A DNA stretch of 30,800 nt, taken from the IMG/VR virus record IMGVR_UViG_3300020472_000112, positions 1 through 30,800 of that record; one strand, 5' to 3'. Shown here piece by piece: positions 1-7,244 of this stretch. The notes beneath the pieces are model-generated. The model made no database searches, was not told the DNA's origin, and was given only the letters and a program-made list of their open reading frames with translations. The stretch comes from a virus. Positions within the stretch are counted from its first letter, which is position 1. The number at the start of each line of letters is the position of its first letter. The position numbers were made by a program, and so were the translations under genes.

Positions 1-1
1 T

Positions 2-40
2 TTCAACACGGGAGTGACTGAATCAAACTTGCTGGCATAA
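2..40 (+). CDS. possible 3' end of an upstream gene
   Basis: An open frame enters from the left edge and ends at a TAA at 38-40, leaving twelve codons that read FNTGVTESNLLA. The other two plus frames stop sooner. This could be the C-terminus of the gene that precedes gp32, but the piece is too short to recognise or to prove that it is coding. Confidence 0.3.
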   Translation, partial: FNTGVTESNLLA

Positions 41-142
41 GGCTAGTTAAGGTGACGAGACACAGGTGGTGCTGCACGTTGAAAACGTGAATCGACTTAC
101 CAGTCGGGTCTCGGACAGTAAGGTAAAAATCTACTAATGTAG
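30..142 (+). ncRNA. candidate structured RNA / leader upstream of gp32
   Basis: This stretch is visibly richer in G and C than the rest of the window and holds no convincing gene. It can fold compactly. CTGGC (32-36) pairs with GCTAG (42-46). An outer helix CGAGAC (56-61)/GTCTCG (108-113) encloses two hairpins: CACGTT (75-80)/AACGTG (84-89) and CGACT (93-97)/AGTCG (102-106). A last small hairpin is CTAC (131-134)/GTAG (139-142). The loop TACC (98-101) could pair with GGTA (122-125) as a pseudoknot. T4 gp32 is autoregulated through a leader pseudoknot, so a cis-regulatory role is possible. A free small RNA or a tRNA relic are alternatives. The class is not recognised and strand is assumed from gp32. 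Confidence 0.4.
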
Positions 143-216
143 CAATGCCCCTTACTTGTTGGTATACATTAATCCAACCTCCCACCCCATAAAACACTTA
201 ATCTTCAAACATCCAC

Positions 217-1125
217 ATGTCATTTGCAAAATTAAAAAAACAATCCAGATCAGGTTCCCTTACTGATAAGTTAATTAAACAAGTTGAGAAACTCAACGAC
301 AAGGGTAGCAACGTTGATGATCGTATTTGGAAACCATCCGTTGACAAATCTGGTAATGGTTATGCAATCATTCGTTTCCTTCCAGAACCAGAAGGATGTG
401 AACTTCCTTGGGCAAGAGTATACACACATGCATTCCAAGGGCCTGGTGGTTGGTTTATTGAAAACTCACTTACCACACTAGGACAGAAAGATCCTGTATC
501 AGAACACAATTCACAATTGTGGAATTCTGGATCTGATGCTAATAAGGATATAGCACGTAAGCAAAAGCGTAGACTATCATATTATAGTAATATTTTCATT
601 GTTAGTGATCCTGCTAATCCAGAAAATGAAGGTCGTGTATTCTTGTACAAGTATGGCAAGAAGATTCATGACAAGATTACAGAAGCAATGAAACCTGAGT
701 TCGCAGATGAAACTCCTATTAATCCATTTGATTTCTGGGAAGGTGCAAACTTCAAGTTGAAGATCCGTAGAGTAGAAGGTTATCAGAACTATGATAAGTC
801 AGAGTTCTCTTCACCAAGTGCTCTCTTTGATGATGATGCAAAACTAGAAGAGATCTACAACAAGTTGTATGATCTGAATGAGTTTACTGCACCAGATAAG
901 TTCAAGACTTATGATGCACTTAAGACTCGTCTTGAGAATGTTCTTGGTTTAAATCAACCAGTGAGAAGTCCTGTTCTTGATGAAGAACTAGGTGGTGAGG
1001 ACAATGATCGTGGTAGTTTCGTTGAACCTACTACACCAGCTCGTACTCCTGAACCAGTAGCATCTACATCATCCGATGAGGACGATGAATCTCTTAGTTA
1101 CTTTGCTAAGTTAGTTAATTCCTAA
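217..1125 (+). CDS. 32: gp32 single-stranded DNA-binding protein
   Basis: This is the T4-type ssDNA-binding protein of replication, recombination and repair. At 302 aa it matches the T4 protein (301 aa). The N-terminus is rich in Lys/Arg (residues 5-25), as expected for the cooperativity region. The core carries the family stretch around residues 50-110 (IIRFLPEPEG, AFQGPGGWF, LWNSG). The C-terminal tail (about 255-302) is acidic and Ser/Thr/Pro-rich, the usual protein-interaction tail. T4 gp32 binds zinc through a His and three Cys; here the matching segment (DPVSEHNSQLW) has no Cys, so zinc binding looks lost. The start ATG has no clear Shine-Dalgarno sequence and follows an unstructured A/C/T-rich leader, which fits translational autoregulation. 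A strong terminator follows the stop. The assignment is secure. Confidence 0.95.
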   Translation: MSFAKLKKQSRSGSLTDKLIKQVEKLNDKGSNVDDRIWKPSVDKSGNGYAIIRFLPEPEGCELPWARVYTHAFQGPGGWFIENSLTTLGQKDPVSEHNSQLWNSGSDANKDIARKQKRRLSYYSNIFIVSDPANPENEGRVFLYKYGKKIHDKITEAMKPEFADETPINPFDFWEGANFKLKIRRVEGYQNYDKSEFSSPSALFDDDAKLEEIYNKLYDLNEFTAPDKFKTYDALKTRLENVLGLNQPVRSPVLDEELGGEDNDRGSFVEPTTPARTPEPVASTSSDEDDESLSYFAKLVNS

Positions 1126-1132
1126 GATACAC

Positions 1133-1157
1133 AACCCACCGCAAGGTGGGTTTTTTT
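1133..1157 (+). terminator. intrinsic terminator after gp32
   Basis: A perfect 8-bp stem AACCCACC (1133-1140)/GGTGGGTT (1145-1152) with a GCAA tetraloop is followed by an uninterrupted T run to 1157. It lies eight bases past the gp32 stop. The T run overlaps the stop codon of the convergent gp53 gene, so the hairpin sits between convergent transcripts. In the minus direction the hairpin is not followed by a T run. Confidence 0.93.
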
Positions 1158-1815
1158 ATACCCCAGATTCGTTTGGATTATATGTTGACTTTGTTATCTT
1201 ATTAATGTAATCTGATGACTTGTCATATAGCATAAGATTTCTCATATCTGTAACGAAGACAGATAAGTAATCTGCTTTTAGTATTTTAATTTTTCTTTTC
1301 TCTTCATTCACTTCTGTTTCATATTGGTAGTTACTAACAGGTGCTGTTGGAGTAACTGTTAATATTGTATTTGTATAATCTTTATATTTAATTGTGAATG
1401 TTTCATCTACGGTTAGTCCCTTTTTCAATACAACTCTACCATAAGTATCTTTTACTTCAGTAGTTTCATGATGGTGAACTCCTTGTATACCTGCTTCAGA
1501 ACCATACTTATCCAACATGTATTGATGTAGATCATAGTGATTTAACGGCCATTGATCTCTTATGTTAGTAATATTGTTTGATATTAATACAACCCAATCC
1601 AATTCTGGATCTTCATAGACTCGTTGAGCAAGAGTGTCTGGTCTTTCACCTTCTTTGATTTGATAATATGTGAATGCAGTTGCAGCAGCATCAATATCAT
1701 CTCTGAGTTTTGCTCTCTTGAATATATTTTTAACATCAATTCTTTCGTTACTTCTTTTTTTAGAAGGAAGACGAGAGAGGTATGCTATGTTTGGTAGTTC
1801 GTTAAAGTATGCCAT
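1156..1815 (-). CDS. 53: gp53 baseplate wedge subunit
   Basis: A 219-aa protein of the T4 gp53 family, which joins the inner part of the baseplate wedge. The recognisable part is the N-terminal half: FNELPNIAYLSR near the start, then FKRAKLRDDI, YYQIKEGERPDTLAQRVYED and LDWVVLISNNITNIRDQWPL, the gp53 LysM-like core that precedes a Pro-Leu and Tyr-rich helix. The remainder is beta-rich and ends near the gp32 terminator. It is the last gene of the minus-strand operon and starts one base after the gp48 stop, which implies coupled translation. Confidence 0.9.
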   Translation of the reverse strand: MAYFNELPNIAYLSRLPSKKRSNERIDVKNIFKRAKLRDDIDAAATAFTYYQIKEGERPDTLAQRVYEDPELDWVVLISNNITNIRDQWPLNHYDLHQYMLDKYGSEAGIQGVHHHETTEVKDTYGRVVLKKGLTVDETFTIKYKDYTNTILTVTPTAPVSNYQYETEVNEEKRKIKILKADYLSVFVTDMRNLMLYDKSSDYINKITKSTYNPNESGV

Positions 1816-1816
1816 T

Positions 1817-3292
1817 TTAGTAACCTACCGCATCTGGTGAAACTGGATCTAGATCTTCTCGATCCATGAAGTCGAAATAATTATCTGAATAATCAGTATC
1901 GAATATTGGTTCGAGTTCTTTGAATCGTAATGCCATTGTTACAGACACTGGTTGACCTTTTTCATATGCTTGCCAACCACTAGTACCAGGAGTATATTCT
2001 ACTCCACATGAAACTAATGCACATGTCTTGATCTTCATAACAGATATGTTTTCATTCGTAAGTTCGTTCTTATACTTTGAAGTCTTGAATGCTATATCAA
2101 AAACGTTTGGTGTATGCAAGAATAGTGATGCACCTCCAGCAGTTCCTTTTTTCTTTTTAACTGCCATACCTTGTTTAAAGAATCGAATAATATTATTGAC
2201 TTTCTTTGCTTCTTCTCTACTTCTTGGACTTATAATCCAACTGAATGTGAACTCTCTTAGAGTAGGACTTCTAAAGAGTAATTCCATGTTGTCATTTGGA
2301 ATGACACCGAATCCCCTTGCCAAGATTGATTCTGCTGAAGCACCAAATCCAATCATGTTTAGGACACTTGATCCTATCATGCTATTAGCCATTGCTTGTG
2401 CTTGAGATCCACTTGTTTTAATTGCCTTAAATATTTCTTTTCCTTCACCAAGAACACCACCAGCAGCATTTTTTACTTGCTGAAATGCTTCTCCAAAATT
2501 ACCTGACATTACATCTCCTATAGTATCATATGCACCAGGAATTCCTCTCATGACTGCACCTGCCATTGCAGCAGTAAGAGTATTCATTTGATCTTGATCC
2601 CAACTGACATTGTTTGTGTCTTTTAGATCATTGGGCATTGGGAGTTTTACCAATCCAATTGGTTTTTCTATTTTGGATGTGGTTGGAATACCTTTCGTTA
2701 TTTGTCCTGCAAATGATTGAGTATTTTCTGATCCGAATATTACATTTCTATTGGGTGCTTTGTATGTGAATTGATTTATTTGAATATAGTCTTGTGTATT
2801 TCCATAGTCAGCATCTATTGGATATTTTAGATTACGTAGACTGAGTTTTTGTAGTATATTATCTGTTCCTCCAAAGTCATTAGCAAATAGTTCTGCATCG
2901 AATCCTATCCAAGGTTCTACGTCTACACTACCTTTTTGCTCTTCGTCTAGTTCTTCAGTTCCTAAGACTGAATCTTTTTTATTGTCTACCCATGCTGGTA
3001 ATACTGAACCATTTGCAGTTCCACCAGAGTTTTGAAAGGCAGTATTGATATCTTTCAGTATATCATTTTGAACGTTTTGAAGTCCTGCTGCCGAAAGGTT
3101 GCTATCATTTGCACCTTCTTCATTAAAACCACCTCCACCTGCAGGAGTACCATCAAATACAATAGTATGTGATATAAATCCATGTCTTTCTAGTGTATGT
3201 GAACCTGTCTCACGATCATAGAAAAGGTGATACCTTTTATTACCATAAGTATAAGTTTTTACTTTATTTTTTTTATTTGATATACTTGACAT
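1817..3292 (-). CDS. 48: gp48-like baseplate tail-tube cap protein
   Basis: A 491-aa protein, longer than T4 gp48 (364 aa). The C-terminal third (about residues 330-470) carries the tube-protein-like segment FRSPTLREFTFSWIISPRS, then SCGVEYTPGTSGWQAYE and VSVTMALRFKELEPI, typical of cyanophage gp48 proteins. The middle (about 230-325) is rich in Ala, Gly and Met and is probably helical. The N-terminus (GNKRYHLFYDRETGSHTLER) is an extra region not seen in T4. The role expected from the family is to cap the baseplate hub and start the tail tube. The ATG overlaps the stop of the upstream 177-aa gene as TAATG. Confidence 0.83.
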   Translation of the reverse strand: MSSISNKKNKVKTYTYGNKRYHLFYDRETGSHTLERHGFISHTIVFDGTPAGGGGFNEEGANDSNLSAAGLQNVQNDILKDINTAFQNSGGTANGSVLPAWVDNKKDSVLGTEELDEEQKGSVDVEPWIGFDAELFANDFGGTDNILQKLSLRNLKYPIDADYGNTQDYIQINQFTYKAPNRNVIFGSENTQSFAGQITKGIPTTSKIEKPIGLVKLPMPNDLKDTNNVSWDQDQMNTLTAAMAGAVMRGIPGAYDTIGDVMSGNFGEAFQQVKNAAGGVLGEGKEIFKAIKTSGSQAQAMANSMIGSSVLNMIGFGASAESILARGFGVIPNDNMELLFRSPTLREFTFSWIISPRSREEAKKVNNIIRFFKQGMAVKKKKGTAGGASLFLHTPNVFDIAFKTSKYKNELTNENISVMKIKTCALVSCGVEYTPGTSGWQAYEKGQPVSVTMALRFKELEPIFDTDYSDNYFDFMDREDLDPVSPDAVGY

Positions 3293-3825
3293 TAAGGACT
3301 ATCCCAGACTTTTTGTAATTCGACCTTCCGACCATATTTATTAACGAAATTCTCAGTTACCAGTTCTGCAACACTTCCCCATTCATCAGAGTCATTGGGT
3401 ATAATGAATGTATCTCCCATATTAGTAAAGAAATACCTATGTAATGTCTTCTTTGGTAAAGTAACACTAACTTTATTTATCAAGCCTTTTGCAACTGCTC
3501 CACGATAGTTAGGACTTAGGTAGTGTAAGTTCGATGCAAGTATCTTATCTTCTTCATATGCTTGTATAAATGCGAGTGGTCTTCTATCCCAATAAGGATA
3601 CTTATCTGGGTATGCAGCAGAGTATGAGAAGTAACATAACTCTCCTATCTTTGGGAATCGTACCTCTGCTACTTCTGAAAGTTCAGAATATAATTCATTA
3701 GCATACCAGTCAGCATCAGTTCCACCAGACATTTCTGCTTTTGCTTTGATTCTACCACCAATGGTTGCATCTGCAGCACGAGCAGCATCTCTTTCTTGTC
3801 TTTGTTTTAATGTTTTTCTTCCCAT
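3292..3825 (-). CDS. unknown protein in the baseplate operon
   Basis: A 177-aa protein lying between gp4 and gp48, overlapping both by TAATG junctions, so it should be made in step with them. The N-terminal 35 residues are charged and probably helical (KTLKQRQERDAARAAD). A folded part follows with FPKIGELCYFSYSAAYPDK, YWDRRPLAFI and NLHYLSPNYRGAV. I have an impression that this aromatic motif set (Y-W-D-R-x-P, L-H-Y-L-x-P) recurs in marine T4-like phages without a firm function, but could not check it. A role in head completion or baseplate assembly is inferred from position only. No catalytic motif is visible. Confidence 0.8.
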   Translation of the reverse strand: MGRKTLKQRQERDAARAADATIGGRIKAKAEMSGGTDADWYANELYSELSEVAEVRFPKIGELCYFSYSAAYPDKYPYWDRRPLAFIQAYEEDKILASNLHYLSPNYRGAVAKGLINKVSVTLPKKTLHRYFFTNMGDTFIIPNDSDEWGSVAELVTENFVNKYGRKVELQKVWDSP

Positions 3826-4268
3826 TATTTCTTGATACCTAGATCGTATTCAGTCATAATTTTAAATTCGTATCCACGGTCTTTACAATATTCTCTTGCT
3901 GCTTTCCACTTTGCTTGATTGATTGCCCATGTTCTAACCGAGTATGCCCATGACTTAGTTCTCCTTTTGGGATTTGTGATTGGCATTTTTGTTTCTTTAT
4001 CTGGTTTAACTTCTACAACCATTGATCGTCGTTTACCATTTGTGTCATTATATTTAAGAAAGAAATCGGGAAAGTAACGATGTACTTTATTATCAAGTGG
4101 TGATTTATATGGAATCCAAAATTCTTCAGAGGCCCATTCATTAACACTCTCTGTGATATCACAGTAGTTCATGAATTTTCTTTCCCAAAGTGACCTATAA
4201 ACTATGTTAGTTGGGTCTCCTCTATACTTTCTGGGATACCTCGGATAGTATTTACCACTTTTGGACAT
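3825..4268 (-). CDS. 4: gp4 (gp50/65) head completion protein
   Basis: A 147-aa protein matching T4 gp4 in length (about 150 aa). Diagnostic stretches are YPRKYRGDPTNIVYRSLWER, the basic/aromatic N-terminus, then NEWASEEFWIPYKSPLDN, HRYFPDFFLKY and MVVEVKPDKET. The pattern E, then PDF, then E-V-K is the active-site pattern of the PD-(D/E)xK nuclease fold, consistent with the TnsA-like relation of this family. In T4 it acts in head completion before tails join. It is the first gene of the minus-strand operon, with a late-promoter-like motif 26 bases upstream. Confidence 0.92.
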   Translation of the reverse strand: MSKSGKYYPRYPRKYRGDPTNIVYRSLWERKFMNYCDITESVNEWASEEFWIPYKSPLDNKVHRYFPDFFLKYNDTNGKRRSMVVEVKPDKETKMPITNPKRRTKSWAYSVRTWAINQAKWKAAREYCKDRGYEFKIMTEYDLGIKK

Positions 4269-4294
4269 ACATATATTAGTATAACTATAAAATC

Positions 4295-4302
4295 TATTTA
4301 GA
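4295..4302 (-). promoter_or_regulatory. possible late promoter for the gp4 operon
   Basis: On the minus strand this reads TCTAAATA, seven of eight bases of the T4 late -10 element TATAAATA, 26 bases before the gp4 ATG. The plus strand of the same gap contains TATAAAAT at 4286-4293, close to the divergent start at 4302. The region is AT-rich, so chance matches are likely. Confidence 0.35.
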
Positions 4303-5036
4303 TGTCTGTCGATACGGAATCACTATATTTGAATATGTCGGACGCAAGTTCGATCCTTTCTAAACTTGCAATCTCAAGTCAGTTTAAGGTTTCATTGGAT
4401 CTTGTTCGTAGATCTCCTACGGGTAATGATTTGGATTTACTTGAATACTTAACTAATTGTGGTCTCTTCTTAGATGTTAAATCTACAGATGAGAAGTATG
4501 ATTTCTTATGCTCTGATGCAAGTCTTCCTCAAACTAACTTTGATATTGTAGAAGAGTATGGAGCCCGTCAGGGAATGATTGAGAAGATGGCTGCAAGAAG
4601 AGTATATACTGAATTTGATTTAACTTTCTATGTGGATAATCAATATAATATTTTAAGACTATTTGAGGAGTGGATGAATTATATTAATCCAATATACAAT
4701 GAGAGTAATGGTAGATATGATGGAAGAATTGTTGGACAATTGAATCAATACAGGGAAAGGAATTCATATGCAAGGATGAGATATCCTGATGAGTATAAGA
4801 GAGTGTTATCAATTACGAAATTTGAAAGAGATCTTGTACAGAGTCCAAATGCGAAGAGCAATAAGAGATTCACCAATCAACCTATGTTAACGTATAGGTT
4901 TATTGATGCTTTCCCAATTACTCTTAACTCTGTTCCATTAACATATGAAGGTAGTACAATCACTCAAGTGTCAGTAACTTTTAGTTATCTACGACACACT
5001 GTTGAAAAACATGGAGAGGTTAGACTTACCATCTAA
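4302..5036 (+). CDS. tail tube / gp54-like tube initiator protein
   Basis: A 244-aa protein of the gp19/gp54 tail-tube superfamily. Signals are LPQTNFDIVEEYGARQG, which corresponds to the P-x-N beta-hairpin region of tube proteins, then VYTEFDLTFYVDNQYNILRLF and EEWMNYI (the conserved F-x-x-W helix), and near the end AFPITLNSVPLTYEG and VSVTFSYLRHTVEK, the family's C-terminal strand pair. It is divergent from gp4 and precedes gp26. Because gp48 and the hub genes surround it, gp54 (tube initiator, 320 aa in T4) is favoured over the main tube protein gp19, but the sequence alone does not separate the two. Confidence 0.75.
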   Translation: MSVDTESLYLNMSDASSILSKLAISSQFKVSLDLVRRSPTGNDLDLLEYLTNCGLFLDVKSTDEKYDFLCSDASLPQTNFDIVEEYGARQGMIEKMAARRVYTEFDLTFYVDNQYNILRLFEEWMNYINPIYNESNGRYDGRIVGQLNQYRERNSYARMRYPDEYKRVLSITKFERDLVQSPNAKSNKRFTNQPMLTYRFIDAFPITLNSVPLTYEGSTITQVSVTFSYLRHTVEKHGEVRLTI

Positions 5037-5039
5037 ATA
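5032..5039 (+). promoter_or_regulatory. possible late promoter before gp26
   Basis: TCTAAATA lies across the stop of the preceding gene and 25 bases before the gp26 ATG. It is the same octamer found before gp4 on the other strand, at almost the same distance. It differs from the T4 late element TATAAATA at one base. Confidence 0.35.
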
Positions 5040-5064
5040 ATCATACTGAGGTGCTACAAACATT

Positions 5065-5790
5065 ATGCCTTTACCAAAAATTACTACTCCAACCTATGAG
5101 TTGGTATTACCTTCCTCTGGGAAGAAGATAAAATATCGTCCATTTCTTGTACGAGAAGAGAAGATACTAATTCTTGCAATGGAAAGTGGAGATCAGAAAC
5201 AAATTACTGATGCCATTAAAACAACTTTAAAATCTTGTATTACCACAAGGGGAATTAAAGTTGATGACCTACCAACATTTGATATTGAATATATCTTTCT
5301 GAATATTCGAGGAAAGTCAGTTGGAGAAGCAATTGATTTAGTTGTGACATGTCCCGATGATGAAGAAACTCAAGTCGAAGTCAAAATTTATATTGATGAG
5401 ATAAAGGTTGATAAACCAAAGGAGCATAGTCGTGATATTAAATTGGATGATACGTTGACATTAAGAATGAAGTATCCTTCTCTTAATGAATTTGTTAAGA
5501 CTAATTTTGATTTTGGTGGAGAAGATGCTGCACAAATTGAACAGTCATTTGAAATCATTTCATCATGCATTGATGTAGTTTATAATGAAGAAGAGTCTTG
5601 GGCAGCTGATGACTGTACTAAAAAAGAATTGACTCAGTGGATGGAAGGATTAAACTCTGGTCAATTTAAGCAGATTGAGTCTTTCTTTGAGACGATGCCT
5701 AAGTTATCCCATACAATTAAAGTAAAAAATCCAAACACAAAAGTTGAAAGTGACGTGACGTTGGAGGGTCTAACGAGTTTTTTCGTTTAA
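5065..5790 (+). CDS. 26: gp26 baseplate hub subunit / tail assembly chaperone
   Basis: A 241-aa protein of the T4 gp26 family (T4: 208 aa). The N-terminus PLPKITTPTYELVLPSSGKK followed by YRPFLVREEKILILAMES is the family hallmark. Next come TLKSCITTRGIKVDDLPTFD and YIFLNIRGKSVGE. The C-terminal half is acidic and helical and ends LEGLTSFFV. T4 gp26 was assigned to the hub, but its place just before gp51 and the tape-measure region fits a tail assembly chaperone. The end of the gene overlaps a complete -1 frameshift signal that would extend it into gp51, giving a product of about 301 aa. GAGGTG (5047-5052) is a distant ribosome site for the start. Confidence 0.9.
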   Translation: MPLPKITTPTYELVLPSSGKKIKYRPFLVREEKILILAMESGDQKQITDAIKTTLKSCITTRGIKVDDLPTFDIEYIFLNIRGKSVGEAIDLVVTCPDDEETQVEVKIYIDEIKVDKPKEHSRDIKLDDTLTLRMKYPSLNEFVKTNFDFGGEDAAQIEQSFEIISSCIDVVYNEEESWAADDCTKKELTQWMEGLNSGQFKQIESFFETMPKLSHTIKVKNPNTKVESDVTLEGLTSFFV

Positions 5791-5818
5791 TTATGGCTCA
5801 TATTGATCTTGAGTCATA
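5763..5818 (+). promoter_or_regulatory. programmed -1 ribosomal frameshift signal (gp26/gp51)
   Basis: Three standard parts are present in the right order and spacing. An SD-like GGAGGG (5763-5768) is followed nine bases later by the heptamer T_TTT_TTC (5778-5784), placed exactly in the gp26 reading phase (AGT TTT TTC). After a 7-base spacer an 8-bp stem TATGGCTC (5792-5799)/GAGTCATA (5811-5818) with one G-T pair closes an 11-base loop. Slipping back one base continues as CGT TTA ATT ATG into gp51 with no stop. Without slipping, gp26 ends one codon after the heptamer. Confidence 0.8.
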
Positions 5819-5969
5819 TTATAAACTTAACTTTTCGTTGATGCAACACCATAAATACTCACTAACTGAGATTGAAAACATGATGCCGTGGGAACGAGAA
5901 GTATATCTCGGTCTTTTAAATCAATACATTGAAGAGGAAAATTTAAAAGCACAACAGGCAAATAGGTAG
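5793..5969 (+). CDS. 51: gp51-like hub assembly factor / C-terminal part of frameshifted chaperone
   Basis: A 58-aa reading frame in the -1 frame relative to gp26, beginning MAHIDLESYYKLNFSLMQHH and containing MMPWEREVYLGLLNQYIEEE. The M-P-W-E-R-E-x-Y-L-x-L-L pattern resembles the short T extension of phage tail chaperones. Gene 51 also follows gene 26 in T4. There is no ribosome site at a normal distance from this ATG (the nearest, GGAGGG, is 24 bases away), so the main product may be the gp26-gp51 fusion (240 residues + RLI + 58), with a free 58-aa protein optional. The stop codon abuts the next ATG directly. Confidence 0.8.
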   Translation: MAHIDLESYYKLNFSLMQHHKYSLTEIENMMPWEREVYLGLLNQYIEEENLKAQQANR

Positions 5970-7244
5970 ATGGCAATTTCTCCATTCTTTAAACCAACAA
6001 AAGTAATTAGACCTGCAGGAGGAGGTTTGATTAGTGCTGCAAAGAATAATATTAGATCATTACAGACTAAAACGCAGAACATATCAGAACCCAGAAGTGA
6101 TAATAAGTCTCAGAAGTTTGGAGCAGCATATACAAATTTCTTTGGTTCTAAGAAGACAGTAAAGATACTACAAAAAAATCTAACAGCAATTAAGAAATCT
6201 CTTGCTTCAACCTTTGAGATTGCTATTGCATTGAGAAAGGCAATTGCTCAAACAGCAAAAGGTTTTGGTGGTGGAGGTAAAAAAGGTGGATTGTTTGGTG
6301 GACTTGGTGGTATATTAGGTATTGGTGGTGGTTTGATTGGATTGATTGGTGGACTTGCTAGTATACTTACAAATCCGTGGGTGTTAGGGATACTTGGTGC
6401 AGGTTCGTTGCTTGCAGCTATTAAATTGGTAACGGGTAACGGTCAAGTTGAAAGATTTTTGAGAGAGTTTATTAAAGATTCATTAGCAGAGTCAATTTTT
6501 CCAGGAATTAATGACAATCAAAACACAAATGAACTGCAAATGGATCAAACTATAGATGAACTTGGTTCTTCGGATGCACTTGCTGTTTTTAAAGCAAGAT
6601 TGGCATCGTTGAAAGAAGAACGAGGATTTGGTAAGTGGAATTGGTTTAGTGATAGTAATAAAGAAATCAGAGATTTGAAGTACAAAATTGGTGTAATGGA
6701 AACAGCAGGTGTGAAACCTGGTGAGATGTCTGGTAGTAAATTTGAAAATAATGTTTCTAATTTTGGAACAAAGGTAGAAAATAGGGCGAATTTGGAGAAG
6801 GAATTTAAAACTAAAAGAGATGAAGCAGGACTGAAAGTATTAGATGATAGAATGGCTGCTATGCCAGAAGATCTTAAGGATATGATCTTTAATGATCCCA
6901 CTAATCCCAGATTAAAAGCATATAATGCTGAAACTACTAGACAGTATGATGCAGTACAACAGGCAATCAGAGATGATTACTTACCTAAAATTACAAATAC
7001 AGAAGTACAAAATAAAAATAAAGTTAAGGAAGTATCTTCAGTTAATAAAAATAACAATGCTATGGGTGGTACGGTAATTCCATATGAGATTGGGAATAAA
7101 TCTGGTGCTGTTAATAGTGGTCAAACTTTAAAAAATAGTATTGGAGATACTACTACTGGTTCTGATATTGCTTGGTTTAATTCTAGAAACACTGATATGT
7201 ATGGGTGCTTTAAAACAGCAGCAGAATGTAATATAACAGTATGA
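5970..7244 (+). CDS. probable tape-measure-region protein with hydrophobic segment
   Basis: A 424-aa protein in the slot just after the tail chaperones, where a tape measure is expected. It begins MAISPFFKPTKVIRPAGGG. Residues about 60-95 form a basic amphipathic helix. Residues about 97-155 are a long Gly/Leu/Ile-rich hydrophobic stretch (GGLGGILGIGGGLIGLIGG, then LASILTNPWVLGILG), the type of membrane-active segment seen in tape measures. The region from 185 to 330 is charged and helical; the C-terminus is Asn/Gly/Ser-rich. It is shorter than expected for a sole tape measure. The next gene, with a similar plan, overlaps it by ATGA. The assignment is by position and composition. Confidence 0.6.
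   Translation: MAISPFFKPTKVIRPAGGGLISAAKNNIRSLQTKTQNISEPRSDNKSQKFGAAYTNFFGSKKTVKILQKNLTAIKKSLASTFEIAIALRKAIAQTAKGFGGGGKKGGLFGGLGGILGIGGGLIGLIGGLASILTNPWVLGILGAGSLLAAIKLVTGNGQVERFLREFIKDSLAESIFPGINDNQNTNELQMDQTIDELGSSDALAVFKARLASLKEERGFGKWNWFSDSNKEIRDLKYKIGVMETAGVKPGEMSGSKFENNVSNFGTKVENRANLEKEFKTKRDEAGLKVLDDRMAAMPEDLKDMIFNDPTNPRLKAYNAETTRQYDAVQQAIRDDYLPKITNTEVQNKNKVKEVSSVNKNNNAMGGTVIPYEIGNKSGAVNSGQTLKNSIGDTTTGSDIAWFNSRNTDMYGCFKTAAECNITV

Noticed and set aside
56-113. tRNA-Phe gene (anticodon-like loop TTGAAAA)
   Set aside because: The unit is only 58 bases, lacks a D-arm, and has no GTTCRA-type T-loop or 7-bp acceptor stem; kept only as a relic hypothesis.
3-197. 64-aa minus-strand ORF opposite the gp32 leader
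   Set aside because: It covers the foldable GC-rich segment, has no ribosome site, and shows no recognisable protein pattern; the RNA-structure reading explains the region better.
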